Positions 53,888-62,993 of a DNA stretch of 64,000 nucleotides are shown here, piece after piece. How positions within the stretch are numbered: position 1 is the first letter of the stretch; each line of letters opens with the position of its first letter. Below the pieces are notes generated by a model. That model was not told the origin of the DNA, did no database searches, and was given only the letters and a program-made list of their open reading frames with translations. The stretch spans positions 1-64,000 of the forward strand of contig JAKAHR010000009.1 in the NCBI GenBank assembly GCA_021825365.1, read 5' to 3'. Both the position numbers and the translations under genes were made by a program. Source of the stretch: Nitrospirota bacterium. GTDB lineage: Bacteria > Nitrospirota > Thermodesulfovibrionia > Thermodesulfovibrionales > UBA6898.

Positions 53888-55115
53888 TGCCCCTTGCCCC
53901 GGGATCAAATGATGCAAGAATCTTCCGTCTCTTCCTCTCAAGGAATACGCCGCCGAGCACGAGTATGACACCGCCGGCGATGAAAAAGACGGAGCGGTCA
54001 AGCAGTTTCCAAAAGAAGTCGAAATAGCGCGCCGTCACGTCCAGGACAAAGAAGATGATGCCGATATTGATATATGCGGCGTTTCTTCTGATATATCCGA
54101 GGGCGATGACGCCGATGATTTCGAGGGCAAAAAGGATATTTGCAGCAAGCACGGGAAGAGTGGTCGACAGTGCCCGATAGGGAGTAAGTGGATCCCTCTT
54201 GTACAGGTAGAGTAGCGCCAGGGCCAGCGACATCAGAACAACGAGGCTGACTATTTCATAGCCCCAGAACCTTTCCTTTTCTCCCAGGAGCGCATACAGC
54301 AGAACGGACAAGAGAAACAGACCTAAGATGCCGCCATAAAACCAGACGAGGCCGATATCTCCCAGCGCAACCCCGAATACGTCAAAGGTGAATACATAGG
54401 TCCCCCCCATCGCCAAAAGCAGGCCGGCAGCAGAGTATGGGCCCGCCAGGGCCCCGATACGGCCAAAACCGCGATGGACCATTCCCATCGCCCAGAGGCT
54501 GATGCCGGTCATAAGAAAGAGCATCACAAAGGGCAAAGGCCTGTTCGCGATCAGTGACACATGAAAACTGGCTTCCATCCCCTGCCAGAGCAGGAGGTCA
54601 AGAAGACAAAGATAAAGCAGGGATCTGAAACGCAGCAGGTAGGCGAGGGGCAGTACTCCCATCCCCCACAGAAGAGGTCCATTCGGATAGTGGACGCTGA
54701 GGTGATATATCTGGGCGATGAGAAATATCCCGGCGCCGAATATGATCGAACCGAGAAGGATGAGCGAGGCTCCGACCTTCGGATAGGTTTGCTTCTCGTA
54801 TCTGAGGTAAAATCCCGCAGCATAGCTCGTCAGCAGGGAGGTAAAGATGATGCCGAGCTTTCCCCAGCGAGGGACCTGCGACCAGTTTGAGGCGACGAAG
54901 AGGATAACGCCCAGCCCGATAAGTATGGAACCGAGAACCGAAATCGTTGTGATCAGCCTGCCGGGACCGGCCCTCTCCTCAGCCTCTGCCAGGAGTTGAT
55001 AACGGGAAAGAATCCTCTCTCTTTGTTCCGGGGTGATGAGGCCTTCATCAAGCCAGTTCTGCAACTCCTGCCTGAGCCTGGCGGCAAAAGAGATTTCCTG
55101 TTCCCTAACCGCCAT
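53877..55115 (-). CDS. DUF2157-domain polytopic membrane protein
   Basis: The 412-residue product has an N-terminal DUF2157 region (ELQNWLDEGLITPEQRERILSRY) and about ten transmembrane helices (DUF4401-like). Function is unknown. It is translated just before the GDYXXLXY protein, so the two probably form one membrane complex. A promoter is visible at 55175-55203. Confidence 0.83.
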   Translation of the reverse strand: MAVREQEISFAARLRQELQNWLDEGLITPEQRERILSRYQLLAEAEERAGPGRLITTISVLGSILIGLGVILFVASNWSQVPRWGKLGIIFTSLLTSYAAGFYLRYEKQTYPKVGASLILLGSIIFGAGIFLIAQIYHLSVHYPNGPLLWGMGVLPLAYLLRFRSLLYLCLLDLLLWQGMEASFHVSLIANRPLPFVMLFLMTGISLWAMGMVHRGFGRIGALAGPYSAAGLLLAMGGTYVFTFDVFGVALGDIGLVWFYGGILGLFLLSVLLYALLGEKERFWGYEIVSLVVLMSLALALLYLYKRDPLTPYRALSTTLPVLAANILFALEIIGVIALGYIRRNAAYINIGIIFFVLDVTARYFDFFWKLLDRSVFFIAGGVILVLGGVFLERKRRKILASFDPGARGNEN

Positions 55116-55174
55116 GATTACGTAACTTCCCTCTTTCTGCTTCCCTTATGGTGGACGAGTCGCATTCCGAGGGT

Positions 55175-55203
55175 AGAATAAATCAAACAGCGCGCCTTTT
55201 CAA
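55175..55203 (-). promoter_or_regulatory. Promoter of the DUF2157 / GDYXXLXY operon
   Basis: On the minus strand TTGAAA (55203-55198), 17 bases, TATTCT (55180-55175), 60 bases before the ATG. Confidence 0.5.
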
Positions 55204-55315
55204 GGGGAAAATGGCCGGATACGCCGAGTCAGCTCACGGCGGAAAGGACGATAAGAGACGGGGACCCATGATGTCATCTTCTGTTCCGGCAAGCTATGAG
55301 AGCCAAAAGACACTC

Positions 55316-55344
55316 TTGCATTATGCACCGGGTCTGGTTATAAT
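55316..55344 (+). promoter_or_regulatory. Promoter of a probable leaderless response-regulator gene
   Basis: TTGCAT (55316-55321), 17 bases, then a perfect TATAAT (55339-55344). The ATG is 11 bases after the -10 box, so the 5' leader would be about 4-5 bases, with no Shine-Dalgarno. Confidence 0.5.
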
Positions 55345-55355
55345 TCGTACCTGGA

Positions 55356-55931
55356 ATGGGGGATACTCGGTACTGTCTCTGTTGCGATGAAGAAGTTCCT
55401 TTCAGTACAGTCGAGCGGAACGAAAGGAAAGAGATGATCTGCGCCTTCTGCGGTTTTACGCTTGATATCGAGAAAGGGGGCAAGCCGGATACGCCCAGGG
55501 GCGTTGCCCTTATCGCAGAGGACTCTCAGTTTACACGCAGAATCATCGAGAAGCTTATCCGCGAGAAGCATTTTTCGGAAAAGGTGATCGCCGTCGAAAA
55601 CGGTCTTGAGCTTGTCTCAACGTATGGCAGGCTCCTTTCTGAAAGGGTGCCGATTGATGTCGCCATTATCGACCTCAACATGCCGGTAATGGACGGCCTC
55701 ACCGCTGCCCGTACCGTACGGGCACTTGAGGAGCAGAAGGGGACACAGCGGGGCCCTGTTGTCTTCTTTTCTGCCGTCAAGGCCGATGAAAATCTCAGGC
55801 AGCAGATGGAGCTGCTCGAACCGGCCAATTATGTCAATAAGGGCGGTGACGCTGACCCCGAAAAACTCATCACGCGCGTGGAGATGCTGCTTTCCTATCT
55901 GATGGAAAAGTATCGTCAGCCCGCAGTATAA
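55356..55931 (+). CDS. Response regulator with an N-terminal zinc ribbon
   Basis: The 191-residue product starts with a zinc ribbon (CLCC at residues 7-10, CAFC at 29-32) and continues with a receiver domain: acidic Glu-Asp pair in LIAEDSQFTRRII, phosphoacceptor Asp in AIIDLNMPVMDG, the Ser of FFSAV and the Lys near the end (YVNKGG). There is no output domain. The upstream ATG is kept, although poorly spaced for ribosome binding, because the first Cys pair is needed for the ribbon; ATG 55434 has a better site but cuts the ribbon. lysS follows. The partner kinase is unknown. Confidence 0.8.
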   Translation: MGDTRYCLCCDEEVPFSTVERNERKEMICAFCGFTLDIEKGGKPDTPRGVALIAEDSQFTRRIIEKLIREKHFSEKVIAVENGLELVSTYGRLLSERVPIDVAIIDLNMPVMDGLTAARTVRALEEQKGTQRGPVVFFSAVKADENLRQQMELLEPANYVNKGGDADPEKLITRVEMLLSYLMEKYRQPAV

Positions 55932-55992
55932 TAGTTCATTCCGTATTTAGTTCCCGAGTTCAGCGCAATCCATCTATCTCATAGGGGTGACT

Positions 55993-57489
55993 GTGGAAGA
56001 GACGAACGAACTAGTCAAGCAGCGGATAAAGAAGGTCGAAGACCTGAAAGAGATGGGCGTGAAGCCCTTCGGCGATCCGTACGAGGCCGCTGACCACGCA
56101 GCCGATCTTGCGGCACGGTATAGAGATACGGCAAAGGACCAGTTGGAGGCTGAGAGGGTCCATTGCTCTCTGGCCGGCAGGATCGTAGCATACCGTGATT
56201 TCGGAAAGGCCGCCTTTGCCCACGTACAGGATGCAACCGGAAAGATACAGATATATCTGAAGAAGGACCTCCTGGGAGATCGCTACAGACTCGTTAAGAA
56301 GCTCGATGTCGGCGACATCGTCGGCCTGAGGGGGGCGCTCTTCAGGACAAAGACCGACGAGTTGACCGTTGAAGTCGAGTCTCTCGAACTGCTTTCAAAA
56401 TCCATTCGTCCCCTGCCGGAAAAATGGCACGGCCTCAAGGATGTGGAAACAAGGTATCGTCAGAGGTACGTCGACCTCATCGTGAACCCCGAGGTCAGGG
56501 AGAACTTCGCAAAAAGAAGCGTGATCATCAAGGGCGTAAGGGATTTTCTCGAAGCTCAGGGTTTTATCGAGGTCGAGACCCCCATGATGCACCAGATCCC
56601 GGGAGGCGCGACTGCGCGGCCCTTCAAGACGCATCACAATGCGCTCGGTATAGACCTGTACCTGAGGATCGCGCCGGAGTTATATCTGAAGCGGCTCCTG
56701 GTGGGCGGCTATGAACGGGTATACGAGCTGAATAAGAATTTCCGCAATGAAGGCATCTCCACGAGACATAACCCCGAGTTCTCGATGCTCGAGTTCTATA
56801 TCGCCTATAAGGACTATACCTTCCTCATGTCACTGACCGAGGAGCTCCTCACCAGTGTCGCCCTGAAGGCGACGGGTTCCCTGAAGATACCGTATGGCGA
56901 GGACGTCATCGACCTTGCCCCACCGTGGCCGAGGCTCCCGATGCTTGAGGCCCTGGCAAAGAACGGCGTCCCTGCCGGGATTCTTCAGGATATCGACAAG
57001 GCGACGTCATGGGCACGGGCGCAGGGTATGGATATCCCTACCGGATCGTCTCTGGGCAAGGTCCTGGATGAGATATTCAAGGAGAAGGTGGAACCGGGAC
57101 TTGTCCAGCCGACCTTTATCACCGACCACCCGGTGGAGCTTTCGCCTCTTGCAAAGAGGAAAACCGACAACCCCGGTCTGGTCGAGCGGTTCGAACTTTT
57201 CATATGCGGACGCGAACTCGCCAACGCCTTTTCCGAGTTGAATGATCCGTTTGACCAGAAGGCCAGGTTTCTCGAACAGGTGAAGGCAAAACAGGCGGGC
57301 GATGACGAGGCGCACTGGATGGACGAGGACTTTGTCCGGGCGCTCGAATACGGTATGCCTCCGGCTGCAGGCGAGGGCATCGGCATCGACCGTCTTGTCA
57401 TGTTCCTTACCAACTCGCAGTCGATCAGGGACGTGGTGCTCTTCCCGCAGTTGAAGCCTGAGTATCAGGAAGACCAGAACGATCAATAG
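55993..57489 (+). CDS. lysS: Lysyl-tRNA synthetase (class II)
   Basis: The product is 498 residues from the GTG at 55993 (an in-frame GTG at 55987 is also possible); AGGGG lies 5 bases before it. An N-terminal OB-fold is followed by the class II core: motif 2 (FRNEGISTRHNPEF) and motif 3 (GIGIDRLVMF). It charges tRNA-Lys. The Lol permease gene follows 12 bases later. Confidence 0.96.
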   Translation: MEETNELVKQRIKKVEDLKEMGVKPFGDPYEAADHAADLAARYRDTAKDQLEAERVHCSLAGRIVAYRDFGKAAFAHVQDATGKIQIYLKKDLLGDRYRLVKKLDVGDIVGLRGALFRTKTDELTVEVESLELLSKSIRPLPEKWHGLKDVETRYRQRYVDLIVNPEVRENFAKRSVIIKGVRDFLEAQGFIEVETPMMHQIPGGATARPFKTHHNALGIDLYLRIAPELYLKRLLVGGYERVYELNKNFRNEGISTRHNPEFSMLEFYIAYKDYTFLMSLTEELLTSVALKATGSLKIPYGEDVIDLAPPWPRLPMLEALAKNGVPAGILQDIDKATSWARAQGMDIPTGSSLGKVLDEIFKEKVEPGLVQPTFITDHPVELSPLAKRKTDNPGLVERFELFICGRELANAFSELNDPFDQKARFLEQVKAKQAGDDEAHWMDEDFVRALEYGMPPAAGEGIGIDRLVMFLTNSQSIRDVVLFPQLKPEYQEDQNDQ

Positions 57490-57501
57490 CGACCGGCGGG
57501 C

Positions 57502-58731
57502 ATGGTGAATCTTCCCTATCAGATCTTCATAGCCATCAGGTATCTCAAGTCCAAGAAACGTTACAAAGGCGTTTCGGTCAATACCGCCATTTCCATTGGC
57601 GGCGTTGCGGTGGGCGTCATGGCCCTCCTGGTCGTTTTGTCGGTGATGAGCGGCTTTCAGCAGGACCTGCAGAGGAAGATACTCGGAGCAAACGCCCATA
57701 TCGTTATCCGCAACTTCAGAGGGATGGATGACTACACCAGGGTCGCCGAAAAACTGAATGCCGACAAGGATGTCGCCGCCTTTGCCCCCTTTGTCCTGGG
57801 ACAGGTGATGGTGTCCTACGGCAAGAGGGCACACGGTGTATACGTCCGGGGCATCGATCCTGTTGCAGAGGCGAGGACCACCGAACTTCTGTCCCACATC
57901 AGGGAAGGGGGCCTGGAGCGTCTCTATCCGGATAACGATGTGCCGGGGATCATCATCGGGAAGGAATTGTCCGCCAACCTCGGGGTCTTCATCGGGGACA
58001 AGGTGAATATCGTTTCTCCCATCGGCGAGATCGGGCCGATGGGGATGCTGCCGCGGGTGAAGCAGTTCAGGGTCGTGGCGATCTTCGAGATGGGGATGTT
58101 CGAATACGATACGAATCTCGTATTGACGCACATGAGGCCTGCGCAGGAGTTCTTTGGGATGAAGGATGAAATAACCGGGGTGCAACTCAGGCTCCATGAT
58201 ATCTATAAAGCAACTGAGGTGAAGAAACGCCTCCAGAAGAGCCTGGGGTTTCCCTTCTCGGTGCTCGACTGGATGCAGATGAACAAGAATCTCTTTTCAG
58301 CGCTGAAGCTCGAAAAATTCGCGATGTTCGTCATCCTCGTCCTGATCGTCCTTGTCGCGTCGTTCAATATCATCAGCAATCTGATCATGAATGTTATTGA
58401 AAAAAGCAGGGAGATCGCCATCCTCAAGGCTATCGGCGCAACCAGCGGCGGCATAATGACCGTCTTCATGCTTCAGGGGTTGTTCATAGGACTGGTTGGA
58501 ACCGTCATCGGCATCACGGGAGGGTATTCCCTCGGCTTCATCCTGAACCGCTACGAGATCATCAAGCTGCCGGCTGATGTCTACTACCTGAGCCATCTTC
58601 CGGTAAAGATGGAGTTAATCGATTTTATCACCGTATCCTGCTCAGCGCTTGTCATCAGTTTTCTTGCGACGCTCTATCCGGCATGGCAGGCGGCTAGGCT
58701 TGATCCTGTGGAGCCTCTGAGGTATGAATAA
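57502..58731 (+). CDS. lolC: Lipoprotein-releasing ABC transporter permease (LolC/LolE type)
   Basis: The 409-residue product has the LolC/E layout: a first transmembrane helix with SIGGVAVGVMALLVVLSVMSGFQQDL, a large periplasmic domain (about residues 50-270), then three C-terminal helices (FtsX-like, with REIAILKAIGAT). With LolD it extracts lipoproteins from the inner membrane to LolA. Only one permease is encoded, so a homodimer (LolF-like) is likely. It follows lysS closely. Confidence 0.92.
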   Translation: MVNLPYQIFIAIRYLKSKKRYKGVSVNTAISIGGVAVGVMALLVVLSVMSGFQQDLQRKILGANAHIVIRNFRGMDDYTRVAEKLNADKDVAAFAPFVLGQVMVSYGKRAHGVYVRGIDPVAEARTTELLSHIREGGLERLYPDNDVPGIIIGKELSANLGVFIGDKVNIVSPIGEIGPMGMLPRVKQFRVVAIFEMGMFEYDTNLVLTHMRPAQEFFGMKDEITGVQLRLHDIYKATEVKKRLQKSLGFPFSVLDWMQMNKNLFSALKLEKFAMFVILVLIVLVASFNIISNLIMNVIEKSREIAILKAIGATSGGIMTVFMLQGLFIGLVGTVIGITGGYSLGFILNRYEIIKLPADVYYLSHLPVKMELIDFITVSCSALVISFLATLYPAWQAARLDPVEPLRYE

Positions 58732-58769
58732 ATCCTCATTTTCTACTGCGAAAAAGACGGGACTGCGGT

Positions 58770-59441
58770 ATGGGTAAAATAATAGAGGCCGCCGATATTA
58801 CAAAGTCATTCAGGACCGAAGCGGGGGAGTTGCAGGTGCTTAAGGGCATCTCCCTTTCCATCAACGCCGGGGAGATGGTGGGTATCATCGGAGCATCGGG
58901 GGCCGGCAAGAGCACGCTCCTTCATATTCTGGGTGCGCTCGACCGTCCTACCTCAGGAAACGTTCTCTTTGAAGGCAGGGACCTCGCCGGGGCTGATGAC
59001 AACACCCTGGCCCGCCTCAGAAACACCAGCATCGGCTTTGTGTTTCAGTTCCATCACCTGCTTCCCGAGTTCAATGCCATCGAGAATGTCGTGATGCCCG
59101 GCCTGGTCGCAGGCAGAAGATATCATGAGATCGAGAAGGAGGCCCTGGAGCTTCTCGGAGAACTCGGCCTATCGGCGAGGACTAGACACCGGCCGGGCGA
59201 GCTCTCGGGCGGTGAGCAGCAGCGGGTGGCTGTGGCTCGGGCGCTTATTCAAAACCCTAAGGCAGTGCTCGCAGACGAGCCGACCGGAAACCTTGACACC
59301 ACGACAGGAAACGACCTTTTCGATCTCTTCGTTGACCTCAACAATAAACGCGGGATTTCCTTTGTCGTTGTCACCCACAATAAGACCCTCTCGGACCGCT
59401 GCCATCGTGTCGTCGAGATGGCAGACGGCAGGCTGGTGTAA
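58770..59441 (+). CDS. lolD: Lipoprotein-releasing ABC transporter ATPase LolD
   Basis: The 223-residue ATPase has Walker A GASGAGKST, the signature LSGGEQQRVAVARAL, Walker B AVLADEPTGNLD and the switch His in VVTHN. It powers the LolC/E-type permease encoded just upstream. The sequence and context fit LolD rather than FtsE or MacB. The gene is the last of the lysS-lol set. Confidence 0.94.
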   Translation: MGKIIEAADITKSFRTEAGELQVLKGISLSINAGEMVGIIGASGAGKSTLLHILGALDRPTSGNVLFEGRDLAGADDNTLARLRNTSIGFVFQFHHLLPEFNAIENVVMPGLVAGRRYHEIEKEALELLGELGLSARTRHRPGELSGGEQQRVAVARALIQNPKAVLADEPTGNLDTTTGNDLFDLFVDLNNKRGISFVVVTHNKTLSDRCHRVVEMADGRLV

Positions 59442-59579
59442 TATTATTCTCAGCACCCCCGCCTCGCATCTCAGCCTTTAAGATTGTCCTTGTCTTTCCC
59501 TGTCCTACGGTATTATCATTAATCACTTTTTACGATATGGGGATATGTCAGTGGAGCTGGAGCCGTGTGCAGCAAAGCC

Positions 59580-59774
59580 ATGAAGATACGTGATATCATA
59601 AGCCAGATAGAGGCCGACGGATGGTATCGGGTGGAGACGAAGGGCAGTCACCGGCAGTACAAGCACCCGACGAAGACCGGCCGGGTGACTATTGCCGGTC
59701 ATCCAGGTGACGATGTGGCTCCGGGCACCTTAAACAGTATCTTGAAGCAGGCAAGACTCAAGGAGGTAAAGTAG
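59580..59774 (+). CDS. hicA: HicA-type toxin (mRNA interferase)
   Basis: The product is 64 residues from ATG 59580 (an in-frame GTG at 59565 would add 5). The HicA double-stranded-RNA-binding-like fold is clear: RDIISQIEADGWYRVETKGSHRQYKHP, with the catalytic His in GSHRQ, then VTIAGHPGDDVAPGTL. HicA cleaves mRNA when not bound by HicB. The hicB gene starts at the very next base after its stop. Confidence 0.92.
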   Translation: MKIRDIISQIEADGWYRVETKGSHRQYKHPTKTGRVTIAGHPGDDVAPGTLNSILKQARLKEVK

Positions 59775-59987
59775 ATGCACAGATTTCTTATTGTAATTGA
59801 AAAGGCTAATGGTAACTATTCGGCATATTCACCGGATTTGCCTGGTTGTGTTGCAACAGGCTCAACCCGCGAGGAGACGGAGAAGAACATGCATGAAGCG
59901 ATAGAGATGCATGTACACGGGTTGATGGAAGACAACTTGCCCATACCCGCATCAACTTCCTTTGCAGAGTATATAGCTATTCCTTGA
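59775..59987 (+). CDS. hicB: HicB-type antitoxin
   Basis: The 70-residue product matches the short HicB partner: YSAYSPDLPGCVATGSTREETEKNMHEAIEMH. It lacks the C-terminal DNA-binding domain of longer HicB proteins, so repression of the operon may need another factor. It directly follows hicA. The pair lies at the edge of a stretch of gene fragments (60039-60527). Confidence 0.92.
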   Translation: MHRFLIVIEKANGNYSAYSPDLPGCVATGSTREETEKNMHEAIEMHVHGLMEDNLPIPASTSFAEYIAIP

Positions 59988-60038
59988 TTTCTGCCTTCAG
60001 CTCAAAGCTGCCCGCTGCCCACTGATTGCTCACCGCTG

Positions 60039-60194
60039 ATGGGCTACATAGATGACGCCACAGGGACCGTCTTTGGGCAGTTTTACGATTACGAGGGAAC
60101 TATCCCGGCGATGGACAGCTTCCGTACCTATGCAAGGAGATACCAAAAATCTGGCAAAAATTGTCTCGTGAGAATCAATTCCAAATGGAGTTAG
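60039..60194 (+). pseudogene. Transposase fragment (ISNCY-like DDE domain)
   Basis: A 51-codon frame reads GYIDDATGTVFGQFYDYEGT and then IPAMDSFRTYARRY, a piece of the catalytic domain of ISNCY-type transposases around a catalytic Asp. Both ends of the gene are missing and no inverted repeats were recognised. Confidence 0.6.
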
Positions 60195-60370
60195 GAGCAC
60201 CAAACGAAGCTGTTGCCGAGCAGAAAGGCAGGCAACAGCTTGAGCTTATCTTGCAGCGACGAAACGATATTGTACATCGTGGAAAGTCATACTGCGCGCC
60301 ATCAGAGTCAGAGATACGCGATTGTGCGAGCTTTCTAAATCCTTTATTAGTAGTCTGGCAAACGTTATGA
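60161..60370 (+). pseudogene. Fragment of a HEPN-domain protein (C-terminal part)
   Basis: A 69-codon frame contains LILQRRNDIVHRGKSYC, with the R-x4-H motif of HEPN RNases, and ends in a helical segment (CASFLNPLLVVW). HEPN proteins usually are longer and take part in RNA cleavage in toxin-antitoxin or defence systems. The frame begins inside the transposase fragment, so it is probably a remnant rather than a working gene. Confidence 0.45.
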
Positions 60371-60419
60371 ATAATCAATTGGCAGCCTTATAGTTTTTTG
60401 TTGAAGTATTAGCTTGTCT

Positions 60420-60527
60420 ATGACCAAGAAACAAAAACTCGAACTAGCCTGGATAGGCAAGGAGAACCGACCGAAGCTGGAGCCGAGGATTCTGCTTGAG
60501 GACACGGAGAAGTCCGGGCTGGTTTAG
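60420..60527 (+). pseudogene. N-terminal fragment of a type III-like DNA methyltransferase gene
   Basis: Thirty-five codons from an ATG read MTKKQKLELAWIGKENRP and LEPRILLEDTEKS. This is the conserved start of site-specific adenine methyltransferases of type III-like restriction systems. It then ends in TAG. The catalytic part is absent. Together with the neighbours it marks a decayed defence or mobile island. The rest of the gap to 60582 shows nothing recognisable. Confidence 0.55.
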
Positions 60528-60582
60528 CGATTTGGAACGAATCTCCGGCCAGAGACGAGAATGAAGCTCGGTTATTGCAGCT

Positions 60583-61617
60583 TCAAAGCCGTATCCCCGG
60601 CCACGTTTCGATCGGCTCGACTGACCGGACGACTTGCATGCCTGCATCAGAGAACCTCCGAAAGGCGTCATCGGCCAGGTCCGTGTAGTCCATCACGCCG
60701 GGAACAACGACCGGCGAGGTACAGTCTTCCAGGAGATAGACCTTTTCGACCAGTCTTCTGTCACGGTCGAGAATGTCCTGCAGGAGGTCCGCTATCGTCC
60801 AGGCGACGCAGTGACTCTTCGCCTGGCCGGCGATTACGACCGCATCGAACTCCAGGAGCTTGTCGAAGAACTTCTCACTCTTGTTCCCGAGGATTTCACC
60901 CTTCGGTCCTGTCACTACTTCAGGACCTAAGACGGAGTAGTGCTCCGTAAAGGGCCTGTCGCCTTTTACGTGAAAGTCGGGCTGGCTGTATCGTGCAACA
61001 CAATGAAAAAATATCGCCTCTTCAAGGGAGGCTACCAGTGCATGGCCGATGCCGCCCAGCATCCCGTGATACGGCCAGATGGTGAGGTCGTACTTCCCGC
61101 TTTCCTTCAGCCTTCGCGTATAGTGCAGGAGGAGCGCCTGCCCCTCTTCCTCGCTGATCCGGAAATTAAAGCAGAGGTCCGGATTGAACCTCCAGACACC
61201 GCTGATGATGTCGTTCTCCGAGATCAGGGTAAAGGGCTCCGGATGTTCCCCTGTATTGTTCACGAGAAAAATAGGATGAAAGATCTGCAACGCGTTGTGG
61301 GAGTCCATCGTCGGGCAGATTTGAGTGATCACACGCAGGTTCCTGTAAATGAATTCGCAAAGTCTCCGGCTGTCGTCTACCGCCACGTTGCCGGAGCGGC
61401 CGGCTACGTACAGGTCAAATCCCGGAATGCAGAAGGTGTTCTGTACGTCAACGGCGACCAGACATATCCTGAAGCGGTCGGCACACGCGGGCCGAATCGC
61501 GTGAGCGTCTGCCCACGCCCGGGCCTGACTTTCACGTTCGAGGTAGGGCACTTTCCAGACCTCGGCCACCCTGGAGGGATCAAAGTGCCGGGGAAGAGAG
61601 AGTCCGACAGGGGGCAT
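60583..61617 (-). CDS. Cysteine hydrolase of the isochorismatase/nicotinamidase superfamily
   Basis: The 344-residue product is longer than usual (about 180-220) for the family. It has the catalytic Asp region [10 protein letters not shown] near residues 54-63 and the catalytic Cys in [14 protein letters not shown] near 263-276, with [14 protein letters not shown] between. The extra length is an N-terminal extension and an insertion. It could be a nicotinamidase or an amide/ureide hydrolase; the reaction is unknown. It follows coaD by one base and is the last of a minus-strand operon. Confidence 0.75.
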   Translation of the reverse strand: MPPVGLSLPRHFDPSRVAEVWKVPYLERESQARAWADAHAIRPACADRFRICLVAVDVQNTFCIPGFDLYVAGRSGNVAVDDSRRLCEFIYRNLRVITQICPTMDSHNALQIFHPIFLVNNTGEHPEPFTLISENDIISGVWRFNPDLCFNFRISEEEGQALLLHYTRRLKESGKYDLTIWPYHGMLGGIGHALVASLEEAIFFHCVARYSQPDFHVKGDRPFTEHYSVLGPEVVTGPKGEILGNKSEKFFDKLLEFDAVVIAGQAKSHCVAWTIADLLQDILDRDRRLVEKVYLLEDCTSPVVVPGVMDYTDLADDAFRRFSDAGMQVVRSVEPIETWPGIRL

Positions 61618-61618
61618 G

Positions 61619-62110
61619 TCAGCCTTTTGCTGCGAACTTAAGCCTCAGTTCGTGCTCAACCGGCACGGGCACAAGGTCTTTCACCGGTCCACCAAACGAG
61701 GCGATCTCCTTGACGATCGTAGCGGTCAGGAACGAGTATTCTTCACTCGGCATCATGAAGACCGTCTCTATCAGGGGATTCATCCTCCTGTTCATGAGTG
61801 CCATCTGGAGTTCATACTCGAAGTCGGACACCGCACGGAGCCCCCTGATTATCGCGACACCCGCCCGGCTTTCAACGTACTGAACGAGGAGACTGTCAAA
61901 TACGTCGATCCGTATCCTGTCATAGCCATCGAGGGACTTCCTGATCATGACGATACGCTCCTCCACGGTGAAGAGCGGCTGCTTCTTGGCACTCGGCGCG
62001 ACAGCGACGATCACTTCGTCGAATATCCGGAGACTCCTGTCGACAAGATTAAGATGTCCGCAGGTGAAAGGGTCAAAAGTGCCGGGATAAATCGCGATCC
62101 TCTTCGTCAT
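61619..62110 (-). CDS. coaD: Phosphopantetheine adenylyltransferase
   Basis: The 163-residue product has the nucleotidyltransferase [13 protein letters not shown] motif near residues 10-22 and a later [12 protein letters not shown] segment (ISSTxVR-like). CoaD makes dephospho-CoA from ATP and 4'-phosphopantetheine. It overlaps rsmD by 4 bases (ATGA), the common rsmD-coaD pairing. Confidence 0.96.
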   Translation of the reverse strand: MTKRIAIYPGTFDPFTCGHLNLVDRSLRIFDEVIVAVAPSAKKQPLFTVEERIVMIRKSLDGYDRIRIDVFDSLLVQYVESRAGVAIIRGLRAVSDFEYELQMALMNRRMNPLIETVFMMPSEEYSFLTATIVKEIASFGGPVKDLVPVPVEHELRLKFAAKG

Positions 62111-62691
62111 GAGGGCGTTCCTTTTCTGTAAAGGGTCAACATGGTGTCTCCATAACGATAATCTTTCACGTGTCTAAGAGTGCCGGCGGGGGCGCGGTCC
62201 ACAGCCGACCTGGCTGCGTGTTCAATCACCAGACACCCACCCTCCCGGAGAAGGCCGGAGCCGTCTACGAGGGGTGCGAGCTGGGCTGCTTCCTCCGAGG
62301 CATAGGGGGGGTCCGCAAAGATGATGTCAAAGCCGAAGCCGAAACTGCCGGATCTCCTTATGAAGTCGATCACCTTTGAGCGGTGAACTTCTGCCTTGTC
62401 AGAAAGGCCGATTCTCCCGATGCAGTCAACGATAGAGCGGTGGAGCTTCTGATTCAGCTCAACGAAAACCACCTTGCGGGCACCCCGGGAGAGGGCCTCA
62501 AATCCCACAGCCCCGGTCCCTGAATAAAGGTCCAGAAAAAGGGCGTCCTGGATGTCGTTTCTCAGGATGTCGAAGAGCGCCTCCCTCACCTTCGCGGACG
62601 TGGGCCGCACATCGTCAGCGCCCCCCTTTTTTGAAAAGATCCTTTGAAAGGCTACTTTCCGTCCCTTCAGCTGTCCTGCCGATATCCTCAT
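62107..62691 (-). CDS. rsmD: 16S rRNA (guanine966-N2)-methyltransferase RsmD
   Basis: The 194-residue product has the expected start (MRISAGQLKGRKV), RPTSAKVREALFDIL, the SAM-binding DLYSGTGAVGFEALSRGA and the catalytic FADPPY. It methylates G966 of 16S rRNA. It lies between the pseudopilin-like lipoprotein gene and coaD, overlapping both by 4 bases. Confidence 0.95.
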   Translation of the reverse strand: MRISAGQLKGRKVAFQRIFSKKGGADDVRPTSAKVREALFDILRNDIQDALFLDLYSGTGAVGFEALSRGARKVVFVELNQKLHRSIVDCIGRIGLSDKAEVHRSKVIDFIRRSGSFGFGFDIIFADPPYASEEAAQLAPLVDGSGLLREGGCLVIEHAARSAVDRAPAGTLRHVKDYRYGDTMLTLYRKGTPS

Positions 62692-62987
62692 TTCAATCGT
62701 ACCGCGCCGCTGCGGGGGTCATAGTCGTATTTCGAGAGGTCGACCTCTTTTCCGATAAGGCCGACCACATCCTGCAGACTGGCAGGATAGGCATCATTAG
62801 TAGCCTGGTACGCCTGGATAGCCTTCCGCAGGGCGTCGAGATTAGCCTGCACGGCAGCGTCCTGCGCCCGTCCGTGGGCATCGATAAGGCCCGAACCATA
62901 TTCCTCCACGGGGTTCGGCTGTTTCTTGTCGCATGCCGCATTGAAGACAAGGGCTGCCATAAAAAGCGCTACCATCATGCGCATCAT
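62688..62987 (-). CDS. Small lipoprotein-like / pseudopilin-like exported protein
   Basis: The 99-residue product has a hydrophobic N-terminus (VALFMAALVFNAAC) with a Cys at residue 19 that could be lipidated, although the lipobox is imperfect. The mature part (LDALRKAIQAYQATNDAYPASLQDVVG) resembles the C-terminal core of GspG-type pseudopilins. It heads the operon with rsmD, coaD and the cysteine hydrolase. Its promoter is a perfect TTGACA with TAGAAT ending 6 bases before the ATG and no Shine-Dalgarno, a strong case for a leaderless mRNA. Confidence 0.7.
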   Translation of the reverse strand: MMRMMVALFMAALVFNAACDKKQPNPVEEYGSGLIDAHGRAQDAAVQANLDALRKAIQAYQATNDAYPASLQDVVGLIGKEVDLSKYDYDPRSGAVRLK

Positions 62988-62993
62988 CTTTTT

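Noticed and set aside
57007-58197. 396-codon open frame antisense to lysS and the Lol permease
   Set aside because: It spans two well-supported genes on the opposite strand, with shadow-type composition.
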